From an uncultured Prevotellaceae bacterium (lineage in GTDB: Bacteria; Bacteroidota; Bacteroidia; Bacteroidales; Muribaculaceae), in assembly GCA_905207705.1 (NCBI GenBank), contig CAJLMA010000007.1, forward strand, positions 1-64,000: 64,000 nucleotides of DNA, read 5' to 3'. Numbering within the stretch: the stretch's first letter is position 1; every line of letters starts with the position of its first letter. Made by a program: the position numbers and the translations under genes. Positions 54,220-63,283 of the stretch are shown piece after piece. Under the pieces are notes generated by a model. That model saw only the letters and a list, made by a program, of their open reading frames with translations. It searched no databases and was not told the DNA's origin.

Positions 54220-56196
54220 TTAATCCCCTATTGTAAGCCGGTTCTCATTCATGCGTTGCATGTATTGTTGTATGATGGCTTTGAGTTCAAGTTCCATTTT
54301 GGAGCAGTCGATTTCACCAATTAGGTTTTGTTTAAGTGCCGGGTCTGATTGGAAATTGTAAATGGCTCGTGTTCCTTCCCCGTCAAATTGCAAGAGGTAC
54401 TCCCCTTTTACATATTGGTATATGTCGTTGGCATAGTTGACGGCAAATGTCTGTTCGGGAGTTGTTGACAGCAGGTCGCAGCCGAAAGCCACATACGGCT
54501 TGTCATACCCTAAGTATCCGAGTACGGTAGGCATTATGTCTATTTGTTGTGCGATTATGTCGTCGCGCATTCCTTTCAGTGTCGTGTCGCCGGGAGCATA
54601 AAATATGATAGGCACTTTGAAAACGCCTATGTCATTCTGGTATGTTTCGTGACAAGATTGGTTGGTGTGGTCGGCAGTGATGACAAACAATGTATTGTTG
54701 AACCACTTCTGTTTTTTTGCCGCACTGAAGAATTCCTTTAATGCGTTGTCGGTGTATCTTATGCACTTGTGGATTGGCAATGACCCTTCGGGAAACATTT
54801 GTTTATATTCATCAGGGATGACATAGGGATGGTGGGATGATGCCGTGAATATTGCGGTCATGAACGGCTCTTTGAATTTGTTCATTTCTTCGCAATAGTA
54901 TTGCATGAACGGTTCGTCCCAGATGGCCCATGTGCCGTCAAAGTCTTTGTCGGCATTATGTCCGGGAGCTTGGTTGTATTCGTCAAGTCCGTAATAATCT
55001 TTGAATCCTACAGTACGCGCGAATGCCTGAAATCCCATCGAGCCGTTTGGGGCACCGTGGAAGAAAGCCGTGTAGTACCCTTTTTTGTCGAGTTCTCCGG
55101 CAATGCTGGTCACATTGTTGAGTGAAGCCGGCGTGAGGAAAAACGGCTCGACAAACATGGGTATGCCCGACAGCACCGACGGCATTCCGTCAATGCTCTT
55201 GCGTCCGTTGCTGAAACTGTTGGTGAATGTGAGTGAGTGCCGTATCAATGAATCGGTAAATGGTGTGTATCCTTTGTAGGAACCATTGTCAAGGTCTTTG
55301 TTAAATGCTCCTATGTATTCTTTGCCAAAGCTCTCCACTATCATCACTACTACATTGCAAGGGCGGAATGTGCTTCCTTTGACCGGTTGGTGGACCGGAT
55401 CGAATGTGGCATGCATCAATTCGTCGCTCATGTAATGTGGGGTTTCAAAAGGTTCTTTCCCTATCGTGCGTATTATCGAGAAAGGAGTGTTGAGCACCAC
55501 GGCAGTTTCAATGGGCCTGTTTACATATTGGTTGGCGTTGCTGATAGTGATTGGCCGCACTGTGGGGCCTATACCGCCGCGAATGCCGAATATACATAGC
55601 GGAATGGCTGCTATGAACGCTATCGATTGTGTGGTATAGTAAGTTTTCAAGTTTGGCTTGTTGCTTGTTGCCGGCATGCGGTAAGCAACTGATATTCCGT
55701 ATGCAAGCAAGATGAAAAGCAGCACGAGATACCAATGATTAATAAATTCGGTGCCTATGATTGACATTATGTTGCCTTCATTGCTGAATTCATTGAAAAC
55801 CGTTGCTGTCGTGCGTCGCCCGGTGAATTGGAAATATACCGCATCGGCAAGATTGGTTGCAAGGGCTATGGAATTCAATGTCACATACGTCCATTTTGTG
55901 ATTTTGTGGTAGGTTTTGGTCTCCTTCAAGTGTAACGGGAACAACATCATAAGGATGTACAGTGCGTTTACATATATCACTGCCGACGTGTCAAATTTCA
56001 ATGCACCGGCAAGCATGTCGCCGGCAAGTTCCCACGACATGTAGTCGATGAAATAATCGTTGTTTACAATGAAAAAGATGATTCGTGCAATGAAGAAGAG
56101 TATGTATGAAATGACGATGTTGCAAATGAGGCTTCCTATCCTGCTGCTTGAGAAATATTTGAATAATGTCATTTGTGTTGTCGATAGATTGTTCAT
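54220..56196 (-). CDS. LTA-synthase-like membrane sulfatase/phosphotransferase (paralogue 2)
   Basis: A 658-residue protein with the same layout as the product of 37956-39920: about five N-terminal membrane segments, then NVVVMIVESFGKEYIG, NGRKSIDGMPSVLSGIPMFVEP, SSHHPYVIP and TADHTNQS. Long runs are identical or nearly so (for example FSIIRTIGKE, ISNANQYVNR). Here it closes a cluster of LPS-type glycosyltransferase genes, which points to modification of LPS core or O-glycan. The transferred group is not known. Confidence 0.88.
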   Translation of the reverse strand: MNNLSTTQMTLFKYFSSSRIGSLICNIVISYILFFIARIIFFIVNNDYFIDYMSWELAGDMLAGALKFDTSAVIYVNALYILMMLFPLHLKETKTYHKITKWTYVTLNSIALATNLADAVYFQFTGRRTTATVFNEFSNEGNIMSIIGTEFINHWYLVLLFILLAYGISVAYRMPATSNKPNLKTYYTTQSIAFIAAIPLCIFGIRGGIGPTVRPITISNANQYVNRPIETAVVLNTPFSIIRTIGKEPFETPHYMSDELMHATFDPVHQPVKGSTFRPCNVVVMIVESFGKEYIGAFNKDLDNGSYKGYTPFTDSLIRHSLTFTNSFSNGRKSIDGMPSVLSGIPMFVEPFFLTPASLNNVTSIAGELDKKGYYTAFFHGAPNGSMGFQAFARTVGFKDYYGLDEYNQAPGHNADKDFDGTWAIWDEPFMQYYCEEMNKFKEPFMTAIFTASSHHPYVIPDEYKQMFPEGSLPIHKCIRYTDNALKEFFSAAKKQKWFNNTLFVITADHTNQSCHETYQNDIGVFKVPIIFYAPGDTTLKGMRDDIIAQQIDIMPTVLGYLGYDKPYVAFGCDLLSTTPEQTFAVNYANDIYQYVKGEYLLQFDGEGTRAIYNFQSDPALKQNLIGEIDCSKMELELKAIIQQYMQRMNENRLTIGD

Positions 56197-56220
56197 GATT
56201 GATTTGATGTCGTATTCAAG

Positions 56221-56976
56221 TTACTTGTGCAGGCTCTTGAGCCAGTCTTTGAACTTCCATTTGCGGTATCGTTTTACCCAGAACTTGTGGTTTAGCTTTA
56301 TGGCTTCGGCTGCCGTTATATCGGCATCAATGCCGGTCAATTGCGCGTATTTGCGAGCCAATTTACCTATTTCCTCGGGTGATTCGTCATGTATTCCGCT
56401 GAAATTGCTCATCAGTTTGCACCTTGAAGTAACGTCAAATTGCATCCTGTTTATGTCTATGATGTAAAAATTCCAATCTTTGTCGTATAGTATATTTCCC
56501 GGAGTAAAATCGCGGTGCCACACATGATTGCTGTGAAGCAACGCCATCATACGAGCCGTTCCTTCTATTATTTTGTCACTGTCGGGCGATGTTTCCCAGT
56601 GTCTTACGTTTTGCGCCGAGTCAATCATGCTGCACACATAGTAACTGTGCGACAGTAATCCGCATGAGAATGTCTCGATGTAGGCTATCGGTTGAGGCGT
56701 GTTTATCCCCATTTCAAGCAGCCTTGTGGCATATTCATAAGAGCGTCGGGCCTTGCTCTTGCGGAAAAATGTGTATATGACGCGGTTTAGCAAGTGAGGA
56801 ATCTTGAAGCTTTTTATAGTCAGGTCGGTTCCGCTTTCGTTGCTTCTGTATATGGTGTTGCGCGCCGAGTATATGGCTTCACCCAGATTCTCGTTTCTTG
56901 ACGGGATTGACTCGATGTACCCCCGTATCTTTTCAAATCGGTTGTTGATTACTATTTTCTCTCTTGTTTCACTCAT
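56221..56976 (-). CDS. Kdo/heptose kinase-like protein (KdkA/WaaP family)
   Basis: A 251-residue protein kinase-like fold. LLHSNHVWHRDFTPGNILYD is the HRD-type catalytic loop and IDINRM the metal-binding Asp segment, as in KdkA and WaaP, which phosphorylate inner-core LPS sugars. The ATG at 56976 is chosen since it overlaps the upstream glycosyltransferase stop (ATGAGTGA); an open stretch to 57048 would extend into that gene. Substrate inferred from neighbours. Confidence 0.82.
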   Translation of the reverse strand: MSETREKIVINNRFEKIRGYIESIPSRNENLGEAIYSARNTIYRSNESGTDLTIKSFKIPHLLNRVIYTFFRKSKARRSYEYATRLLEMGINTPQPIAYIETFSCGLLSHSYYVCSMIDSAQNVRHWETSPDSDKIIEGTARMMALLHSNHVWHRDFTPGNILYDKDWNFYIIDINRMQFDVTSRCKLMSNFSGIHDESPEEIGKLARKYAQLTGIDADITAAEAIKLNHKFWVKRYRKWKFKDWLKSLHK

Positions 56977-58057
56977 AGGCCTTCTTGATGCGTTCCGAGA
57001 AATGGTCGTAGGCGAGATTTGAGTCAAATTCCATTTTTGCAGCTTCACCTATGGCAATGCGCATGTCATCGTTTGTAATCAGGCTGTCCATGGCCGATGC
57101 GAGGGCTTTGTAGTCGCCGGGATTGACGAGAAGGCCTGTCTTGCCGTTTGCAATGTATTCACATTGCGCACCGTGGTTGGTGGAGATATGGGCTTTGCCG
57201 AGCATCATGTACTCTATATTGGTGATGCCGAACGCTTCTCTTACTGTTGATGGCAGCACGCCGAAGTCGCATTGTTCAATCAATGGCTGGACATGATTCT
57301 GGTAACCGATGAACGAAACGTTGCCGAGCAATTGGTTGGCTACGATGAAAGCCTTTATTTCGCCCAAGTACTTTATCTCCCCTCGTCCCATTATGACGAG
57401 GTGGAAACTGTCTTTGTCGAGTTGCGTGATGGCGCGTAGCAGTACCGACACACCTTTTCCCTCGCAGATGTGTCCGTGGAACATTATAAGTTTCTTTGTT
57501 TCGGGAATGTTGAACTTTTTGCGTATGTCGATTGTATCATGTCGGTGTGTAGTGTCGCGTTTCACGCTGTCGTATATTACCGATGTCTTGGCAAGGTCAA
57601 AGTCGGGCAATGTGGTCAAGAACTCTTGTTTGGCCAATTCCGATACAAATATAATCCTGTCGAGTTCATTGTATATCATTTTGTGTATGAACCCTTTTTT
57701 TGCTTTTTCCACGGTGTGGCATGTCAACACGACTTTAGTGTTCCTGTTTTCCGATATGCGTCGGGCAATGACGGCCATTCGTGCATCTTTCACATTATGC
57801 ACATGTATTACATTATGTCCGCGCTTTATAAGGCGGGCAAACCGGATCGGACTTTCAAAATCGGCTTTCCTCCGCAATGGCAATATGGATATTGGCAGTT
57901 CGAGTTCCCTAAACCGTTCAAGGATGGATTCGCGTTTGGTCGACACGATTTCCACATAATTGCCATCTTTTTTAAGTTCGGACGCAAGGTCGTAGACATA
58001 CTGTTCAACGCCGCTCCACTTTTTACCCGATACTATGTGAAAAATATTCAAACTCAT
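56969..58057 (-). CDS. GT4-family glycosyltransferase
   Basis: A 362-residue GT-B transferase starting SLNIFHIVSGKKWSGVEQYV (acceptor-side Gly loop), with IMFHGHICEGKGVSVLLRA and the donor-site PSTVREAFGITNIEYMMLG. Membrane-peripheral and without a signal peptide. Overlaps the kinase gene downstream by 8 bases; likely builds the LPS core. Confidence 0.86.
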   Translation of the reverse strand: MSLNIFHIVSGKKWSGVEQYVYDLASELKKDGNYVEIVSTKRESILERFRELELPISILPLRRKADFESPIRFARLIKRGHNVIHVHNVKDARMAVIARRISENRNTKVVLTCHTVEKAKKGFIHKMIYNELDRIIFVSELAKQEFLTTLPDFDLAKTSVIYDSVKRDTTHRHDTIDIRKKFNIPETKKLIMFHGHICEGKGVSVLLRAITQLDKDSFHLVIMGRGEIKYLGEIKAFIVANQLLGNVSFIGYQNHVQPLIEQCDFGVLPSTVREAFGITNIEYMMLGKAHISTNHGAQCEYIANGKTGLLVNPGDYKALASAMDSLITNDDMRIAIGEAAKMEFDSNLAYDHFSERIKKAYE

Positions 58058-58139
58058 GATGTGATAGTGCTTTCAAGGCGAGGGGTTTTTTCAAAAATAA
58101 GTTATTTGTATATGTATTTGTTCCGTGTACGCGATGTCT

Positions 58140-58886
58140 TCAATCTCTTTTTGCCAGCCTGTTTGTCAGCAATTGCATTGAAGCAGCCGTTCGGGCAATT
58201 TTAAATCCCGGATTTCCGTCCAAGTATCCGAGTTTGAAAATGTATATCTTCAAGAATGCTGCAATGGCTTTCAAGTAAGCAATCATCGATGATTGATGCC
58301 AGCCCGACGATGCCAGCACATGTGCATTGATTGATGCATATCGGCTTTCTTTCTTATGGTATTCGTCGGCATTGAAGCATCGGTTGTGCATCAATGTGCC
58401 TTTTATGGGAGCCGGCCACAATGTGGAGGGGAATTTGACGCGTTCATGCACGTCGCGCAAGTCCCAGCTTGCGTAACGCTTGTCAAACAACCTGATTTGC
58501 GGGTCGGGCCACCATCCGCTATGTCTTATAGGCTTTTCACCGAAGAAATTCAGCCTCGACAGGCTGTATATCCTATGCTTGAATCCGGTATCTTTGAGTT
58601 CTTTTATGGACTGACGCAACTCTTCATCGATATATTCATCGGCATCTATCGACAGGATGTAGCTATTGGAAGCAAGCGACACTGCATATTGCTTTTGCGC
58701 TCCGTATCCCACAAACTCACGTTGTGTTACCTTGCAACCATGGCTCATGCACTTGTCGACAGTACCGTCGGTGGAATAGGCATCAACAACAACAATCTCG
58801 TCAGCCACTCCTTCCAGCGAGAGTAGGCATTTTTCAATAGTGTCGCAATTGTTGTTAGTAATTATTGTTGCCGAGATTTTAGCCAT
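58140..58886 (-). CDS. GT2-family glycosyltransferase (WaaE-like)
   Basis: A 248-residue family 2 transferase. SATIITNNNCDTIEKCLLSL and VVVDAYSTDGT bind the nucleotide, SIDADEY is the DxD site, and the later SGWWPDPQIRLF is typical of WaaE/beta-1,4-glucosyltransferase relatives in LPS core. First gene of the four-gene cluster. Start at ATG 58886 (an upstream ATG at 58907 adds 7 residues). Confidence 0.86.
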   Translation of the reverse strand: MAKISATIITNNNCDTIEKCLLSLEGVADEIVVVDAYSTDGTVDKCMSHGCKVTQREFVGYGAQKQYAVSLASNSYILSIDADEYIDEELRQSIKELKDTGFKHRIYSLSRLNFFGEKPIRHSGWWPDPQIRLFDKRYASWDLRDVHERVKFPSTLWPAPIKGTLMHNRCFNADEYHKKESRYASINAHVLASSGWHQSSMIAYLKAIAAFLKIYIFKLGYLDGNPGFKIARTAASMQLLTNRLAKRD

Positions 58887-58947
58887 TTTGTCGTTTTTAA
58901 TGTACAAAGATAAAACAAAAAAGTGAGATACTTATCAAAATGAAATA

Positions 58948-59002
58948 CAGAATATATAAACTCAAATCAGGTCGAATGCCGGATAGGAGTTTATATATTC
59001 TG
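58948..59002. terminator. Perfect 16-bp hairpin between convergently ordered units
   Basis: CAGAATATATAAACTC (58948-58963) is perfectly complementary to 58987-59002, with a 23-base loop. It lies after the 1135-residue protein gene and before the GT2 gene on the same strand. T tract is weak on both sides. Confidence 0.55.
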
Positions 59003-59062
59003 CGTATGACTGAAACCGTCACAATTAATAATCTTTATGCAATGTGGCGGCTAAACAGCGTC

Positions 59063-62000
59063 TTATTTTACAATAAATTTCATTACTTTAAGACCGTCGG
59101 ATGTAGTCACTTTTGCAAAGTATATTCCAGCATCGAAAGTGGATACATTGTAACGGAAATTGCTTCCATCAGATACTTGTGATGAGCCAACCATCATGCC
59201 TGCTGCATTGTAGATGTCGACATTCTCGATCACGGAACCTCCGGAACTGATAACAACCATGTCGGTCGCCGGATTGGGATAAATAGACAATGCAACTACA
59301 GTATTTTTAGAAACCGACCCTTCTACCTTGCTTACATTGATGTCATCGAGCATAAACAAGAACGTGTTGTCCGATACGCATTGTATGGCCAGATATACAT
59401 CCTTGCCTGCATACTCACTTAAATCAACATTCACTTCCATCCATGCATCTTCAGGAGCTTCACGGGTTTCGCCTATATTGATGAAGCTTTCTATTTCATT
59501 ATCAGTTTCCGAAACGAGCACATTATATTTTTCCAGTCCATATTCACTAGAGTAGCTCTTGACGAAGAAAGACATGTTGGCATCTTCTGTCGGAAGAGTG
59601 AGCTTTGGAGAAATGAGCCAGTCATTGTTCTGCATGCCATCGACAGCAAAACTTGCTGCAAATCTCTCTCCGCTATGAGGAGCTATTGCTGCATGGCCGG
59701 CCAACGACGGATTTGTCAAGGCAGGATTGAAAATCATAAAGGCGACTCTTCCGTTAGAAGGAAGTGGATAATCATAGCCCCCCAATCCCCATACCGGTCC
59801 ATTGTCAACATCTACTGTGCTCCAAGCAGGATTGAATCCTGAAGTAGAGAAATCCAAGCATTTTTCAAAATCTACCGTGTATGGGTCGGCCGGTTCCCAT
59901 GAAGTTACAGCCTTGGTCAAGCTGTTATTGTTGGCATTCTGGTCTCCATCTACTGTAACAGTGGCTTTGAGTTCATATTTACCCGGTTTAGACAAATCTG
60001 TTTCAAATGTGAATTCTTCTGAAGAATATCCTTCCAGCGAAACTTGTTGCTCATCAGTATCAACGCCATTTATAGAAAGAGTCAGTATCCCTGTCACATC
60101 TTCATATCCATCATTTCTTACAGAAACCACAACTGGTTCATTGACAGAGAATAGCCCTTCATCTGCTGGCTTAAGGAAATCCACAACGAGAGCGTCCTTG
60201 AACATGGCTTCTCCTTCACCAAACACTGTGCGGATGGCCGATGTTCCTAAACCATATTGCGGGGTGGCGCGGTCTGATGAAGTGATATAAACGACACCGT
60301 TTTCTGTGTAGTCGGAGACAAGGCAATATCCTTGATATCTTACAGATGCAATGTAGTCGCCGGCTTCCAGCATGCGCGGAGTTGTTTTGTAAACCACATA
60401 TCCTGTATCTTCTCCTTGCGGTACTGTTGCGCTGTATATCTCATTTCCAATAGCCAAGGTTTCCGGGTCAAATTGATAAACGGCAATATGTATGTCTTGG
60501 TCAAGGATTTCACCCCAGCCAATAGAAATGCCTGTCAGCACGTCGGCCGTTTCCAAGTGGAAAGGAACTCCGCAGCTAATGTAACCGATGCCAATGCCTA
60601 TATGGTAATTTTCGTCATAGAACATGTACTGTTCCACTTTGTCATATCCAAGAACTTCTTCTGTGACTTCTATCGTGGCGGCAGCCGTGTTGTCACCGTT
60701 GGTATCCTCGCTTTCATGTCCGTCCACCGATACAACTACTTCAAGGTTTACCGAAGTGCCGACTGATGCACCAGTTAGGGTCACATCGACAGGAACAGGC
60801 ACTGTGTCATTGACGGCTATTCTTTCCATCTTGGCACGACCGACTTCTGTTTCACCGTTATTAACCACTACCGTGGCCGATTCAATTTCTTTTACGCCAT
60901 TGTTGATTATGTTGGCAGTTAGCAGGAATTTTCCGGCTTGCGGTTCAGGAAGCATTGTTGGAGCGTTTACTGAAGCAAGTGTGGCATCATATTCCAGTTT
61001 CGCGGTAACGCTTATATTCTTTATGAAAAGTGTGCCTGAAGATTCAATTGGCACAATTGCAACAGAATACACTCCCGACTGTTTGCAACTGATGACGGCT
61101 TCATCATAAATAAAATAGTTTTCGGTATATATGCCGTCATACGATAAAATGTCTTCCCATTCGTCAATCGGTGTCCCTTCCAAGCCACATACAACTTTGA
61201 AATTTTCAGTATAATAATATCCGAACAGTTCATAACCTGCTGCAAAAGTCAATCCAAGCAGATATGACTTGCCGGCTTCTAAATTCATTCCGCGGAGTAC
61301 AAGCGGTTGATATTCCGTAGCATCGAAAGCCATTGCACCGTTTAGCAAGTTGTGTGACCAGCTATTGCCTTTCCAAGTGCATTCGCCTATTTGCGCATCA
61401 TCAGAGAAATCCACCGTGTATGGAATATCTGCCGCTGCGAAATGTGTGACAGAAATCGTCGCCGTATTATTGCTGTCGTCGCCATCGCCGTCGGCAATTG
61501 CTTTAACCGAAACGGTATGTACCCCTTCTGACGATAAATCAGCAGTTGCTGTAAATGTGTATTGCATTTGTGTATCAGGTTCAAGGGTCTGGTTGACTGT
61601 TTCGGTAGCAACATCGATGCCGTCGACCGTCAATCTCAAATTAAATGACGAAATTGTTTCGGTGCCTTCGTTCACAACTGTGGCCGTTACCACTTCCGAA
61701 TCGGTAAGGGCGGTTGAAGTCTCAAGCGATGTAATTTCTGTCACTGCAAGATTGACGGGACGAGGGACATCGAGTATGCAGGTAATGTATGGAGGTTCGT
61801 GCACGACGCTGAATATGTATTCCAAGCCTGCTTCAAACTCGAAATCATCGCCCATGAAGTCACCTCTTGAAATAAGATATGCATCTCCGCCATCAGGATT
61901 GGTGAGCACATAGTCATATATTCCCGCCGGTATCTCTATCGATGCGCTTTCGCCCATGACAAGGCATCCGCCACTCTCTTCTGTGCTGTTAATCGTTCCG

Positions 62001-62470
62001 TCTTCGGGCAATATATATTCAAATGAACTATAATCAGGTGCATAGAAGTAGTCGTAATCAAAATCCAACCCCTCACCATAAGTGTTGTGGTCGGCATCAA
62101 ATATCATTTGGAATCCGGTGCCGTCATCGTAGTCATATTGCACGTCAAGTGTGATTTTGGCATTTACGTCGCTTTCGAACGGCTCAGCCGCCTTGAGTTT
62201 TATTGCGGGATGATGAACCGAAGCACTCTCGATTATTAACGCACTCCTGACTTTTGATTGTTTTCTCAACTTGTTTTTCTGGAGTTCCGTCAGTTTGAGA
62301 CTGTCTTGGCTATATGTTTTATTCTTAAGTGCCTTCGATGCAAGGAAGTTGGAATCATCGACCTTGGTTTCTGTATTCCACAAAGGATTTAAGGCTCTTT
62401 CAATTTGCCCGGCTGCCACAACCGACAAAGATATGGCAATGGCACCCCCAAATAAAAGACATTTTTTCAT
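59063..62470 (-). CDS. Large secreted protein with CARDB-like and adhesin domains and a type IX sorting domain
   Basis: A 1135-residue exported protein. Signal peptide about 1-20. Repeated beta-sandwich segments of CARDB type (for example NLAVTEITSLETSTALTD, and VSVRNDGYEDVTGILTLSI) alternate with jelly-roll regions; residues about 880-1040 (YTVDFEKCLDFSTSGFNPAW to LYLDDI-like MLDDINVSKV) are a cleaved-adhesin/choice-of-anchor J domain. The last 75 residues (SIYPNPATDMVVISS to VMKFIVK) are a type A sorting domain. No protease triad seen; probably a surface or extracellular adhesin-like protein. Confidence 0.88.
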   Translation of the reverse strand: MKKCLLFGGAIAISLSVVAAGQIERALNPLWNTETKVDDSNFLASKALKNKTYSQDSLKLTELQKNKLRKQSKVRSALIIESASVHHPAIKLKAAEPFESDVNAKITLDVQYDYDDGTGFQMIFDADHNTYGEGLDFDYDYFYAPDYSSFEYILPEDGTINSTEESGGCLVMGESASIEIPAGIYDYVLTNPDGGDAYLISRGDFMGDDFEFEAGLEYIFSVVHEPPYITCILDVPRPVNLAVTEITSLETSTALTDSEVVTATVVNEGTETISSFNLRLTVDGIDVATETVNQTLEPDTQMQYTFTATADLSSEGVHTVSVKAIADGDGDDSNNTATISVTHFAAADIPYTVDFSDDAQIGECTWKGNSWSHNLLNGAMAFDATEYQPLVLRGMNLEAGKSYLLGLTFAAGYELFGYYYTENFKVVCGLEGTPIDEWEDILSYDGIYTENYFIYDEAVISCKQSGVYSVAIVPIESSGTLFIKNISVTAKLEYDATLASVNAPTMLPEPQAGKFLLTANIINNGVKEIESATVVVNNGETEVGRAKMERIAVNDTVPVPVDVTLTGASVGTSVNLEVVVSVDGHESEDTNGDNTAAATIEVTEEVLGYDKVEQYMFYDENYHIGIGIGYISCGVPFHLETADVLTGISIGWGEILDQDIHIAVYQFDPETLAIGNEIYSATVPQGEDTGYVVYKTTPRMLEAGDYIASVRYQGYCLVSDYTENGVVYITSSDRATPQYGLGTSAIRTVFGEGEAMFKDALVVDFLKPADEGLFSVNEPVVVSVRNDGYEDVTGILTLSINGVDTDEQQVSLEGYSSEEFTFETDLSKPGKYELKATVTVDGDQNANNNSLTKAVTSWEPADPYTVDFEKCLDFSTSGFNPAWSTVDVDNGPVWGLGGYDYPLPSNGRVAFMIFNPALTNPSLAGHAAIAPHSGERFAASFAVDGMQNNDWLISPKLTLPTEDANMSFFVKSYSSEYGLEKYNVLVSETDNEIESFINIGETREAPEDAWMEVNVDLSEYAGKDVYLAIQCVSDNTFLFMLDDINVSKVEGSVSKNTVVALSIYPNPATDMVVISSGGSVIENVDIYNAAGMMVGSSQVSDGSNFRYNVSTFDAGIYFAKVTTSDGLKVMKFIVK

Positions 62471-62562
62471 ATTATATAGATTTATGTTATGCTTTTACGC
62501 AAAGATATATTGTTTGTGTAAAAAATGCAAACAAATGTAAAAGATTTAATTGGATATTGTTA

Positions 62563-63201
62563 TTACAGCGTGCCTGTCTCTATGCGTATGCAGATGCGTT
62601 CGATTATGGCATCTTCTTTGTTTTTTTTCGGGTCGAATCCAGATTTCATGTTAACACCGAATAAACGTCCGAAAGTTTGCCAGAAGCCTGCCCTGAACGA
62701 GCCGAGAAATGCCTTTACGATGCTGTAGGACGACTGGTTTGTTTCACGGTTTATCAACTTGACGAGCATCTTGGCTTGTGAGCGCGTAAATTCTTTCAAT
62801 ACCGGTTTGTATTGTTCAAAAATGGCCTTCTCAAATTCTTTCAAGTAGTCTTGTTTCTCTTTCTCGGTTTCAAATGTTTCTATGTATTCGTATGTTTCGA
62901 GCAAGGTGGAATATATCAGCTTGGCGTAAGGAAGCGTTTTTTTCACGTCCCTTACGGTGCGCCAATAAAATTCCTCCTCTTTTTTGTTCTTGAACCGTTC
63001 TTGTGGGTAGATGGTGATGGGATTAAACACAATCATGCACAGTGTGTCGCCGGTGGCTTCGTCGATGAAGTGGTATTTCCCCTTGAAGACTTTCTGCAAT
63101 CCTGTGGCTACTGTAACTTCGCCTGCTTCTTGCGCCTTGCAGAATAGCGATGTCGCAAGCAGCAGGACGATGAAAAGCATGTATTTGTACGATATTCTCA
63201 T
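62563..63201 (-). CDS. DUF4294 family exported protein
   Basis: A 212-residue protein with a signal peptide ending at CKAQ and the DUF4294 core: YWRTVRDVKKTLPYAKLIY, then NQSSYSIVKAFLGSFRAGFW. Widespread single-copy gene in Bacteroidales; function not known. It lies between the large secreted protein and pdxB on the same strand. Confidence 0.85.
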   Translation of the reverse strand: MRISYKYMLFIVLLLATSLFCKAQEAGEVTVATGLQKVFKGKYHFIDEATGDTLCMIVFNPITIYPQERFKNKKEEEFYWRTVRDVKKTLPYAKLIYSTLLETYEYIETFETEKEKQDYLKEFEKAIFEQYKPVLKEFTRSQAKMLVKLINRETNQSSYSIVKAFLGSFRAGFWQTFGRLFGVNMKSGFDPKKNKEDAIIERICIRIETGTL

Positions 63202-63283
63202 GTTTATCGTCCACTTATGTGAAAAATTGACACAAAAGTATGGTAAATTATTGCTATATAGGAGAAAAAAATATTAATTAAAT

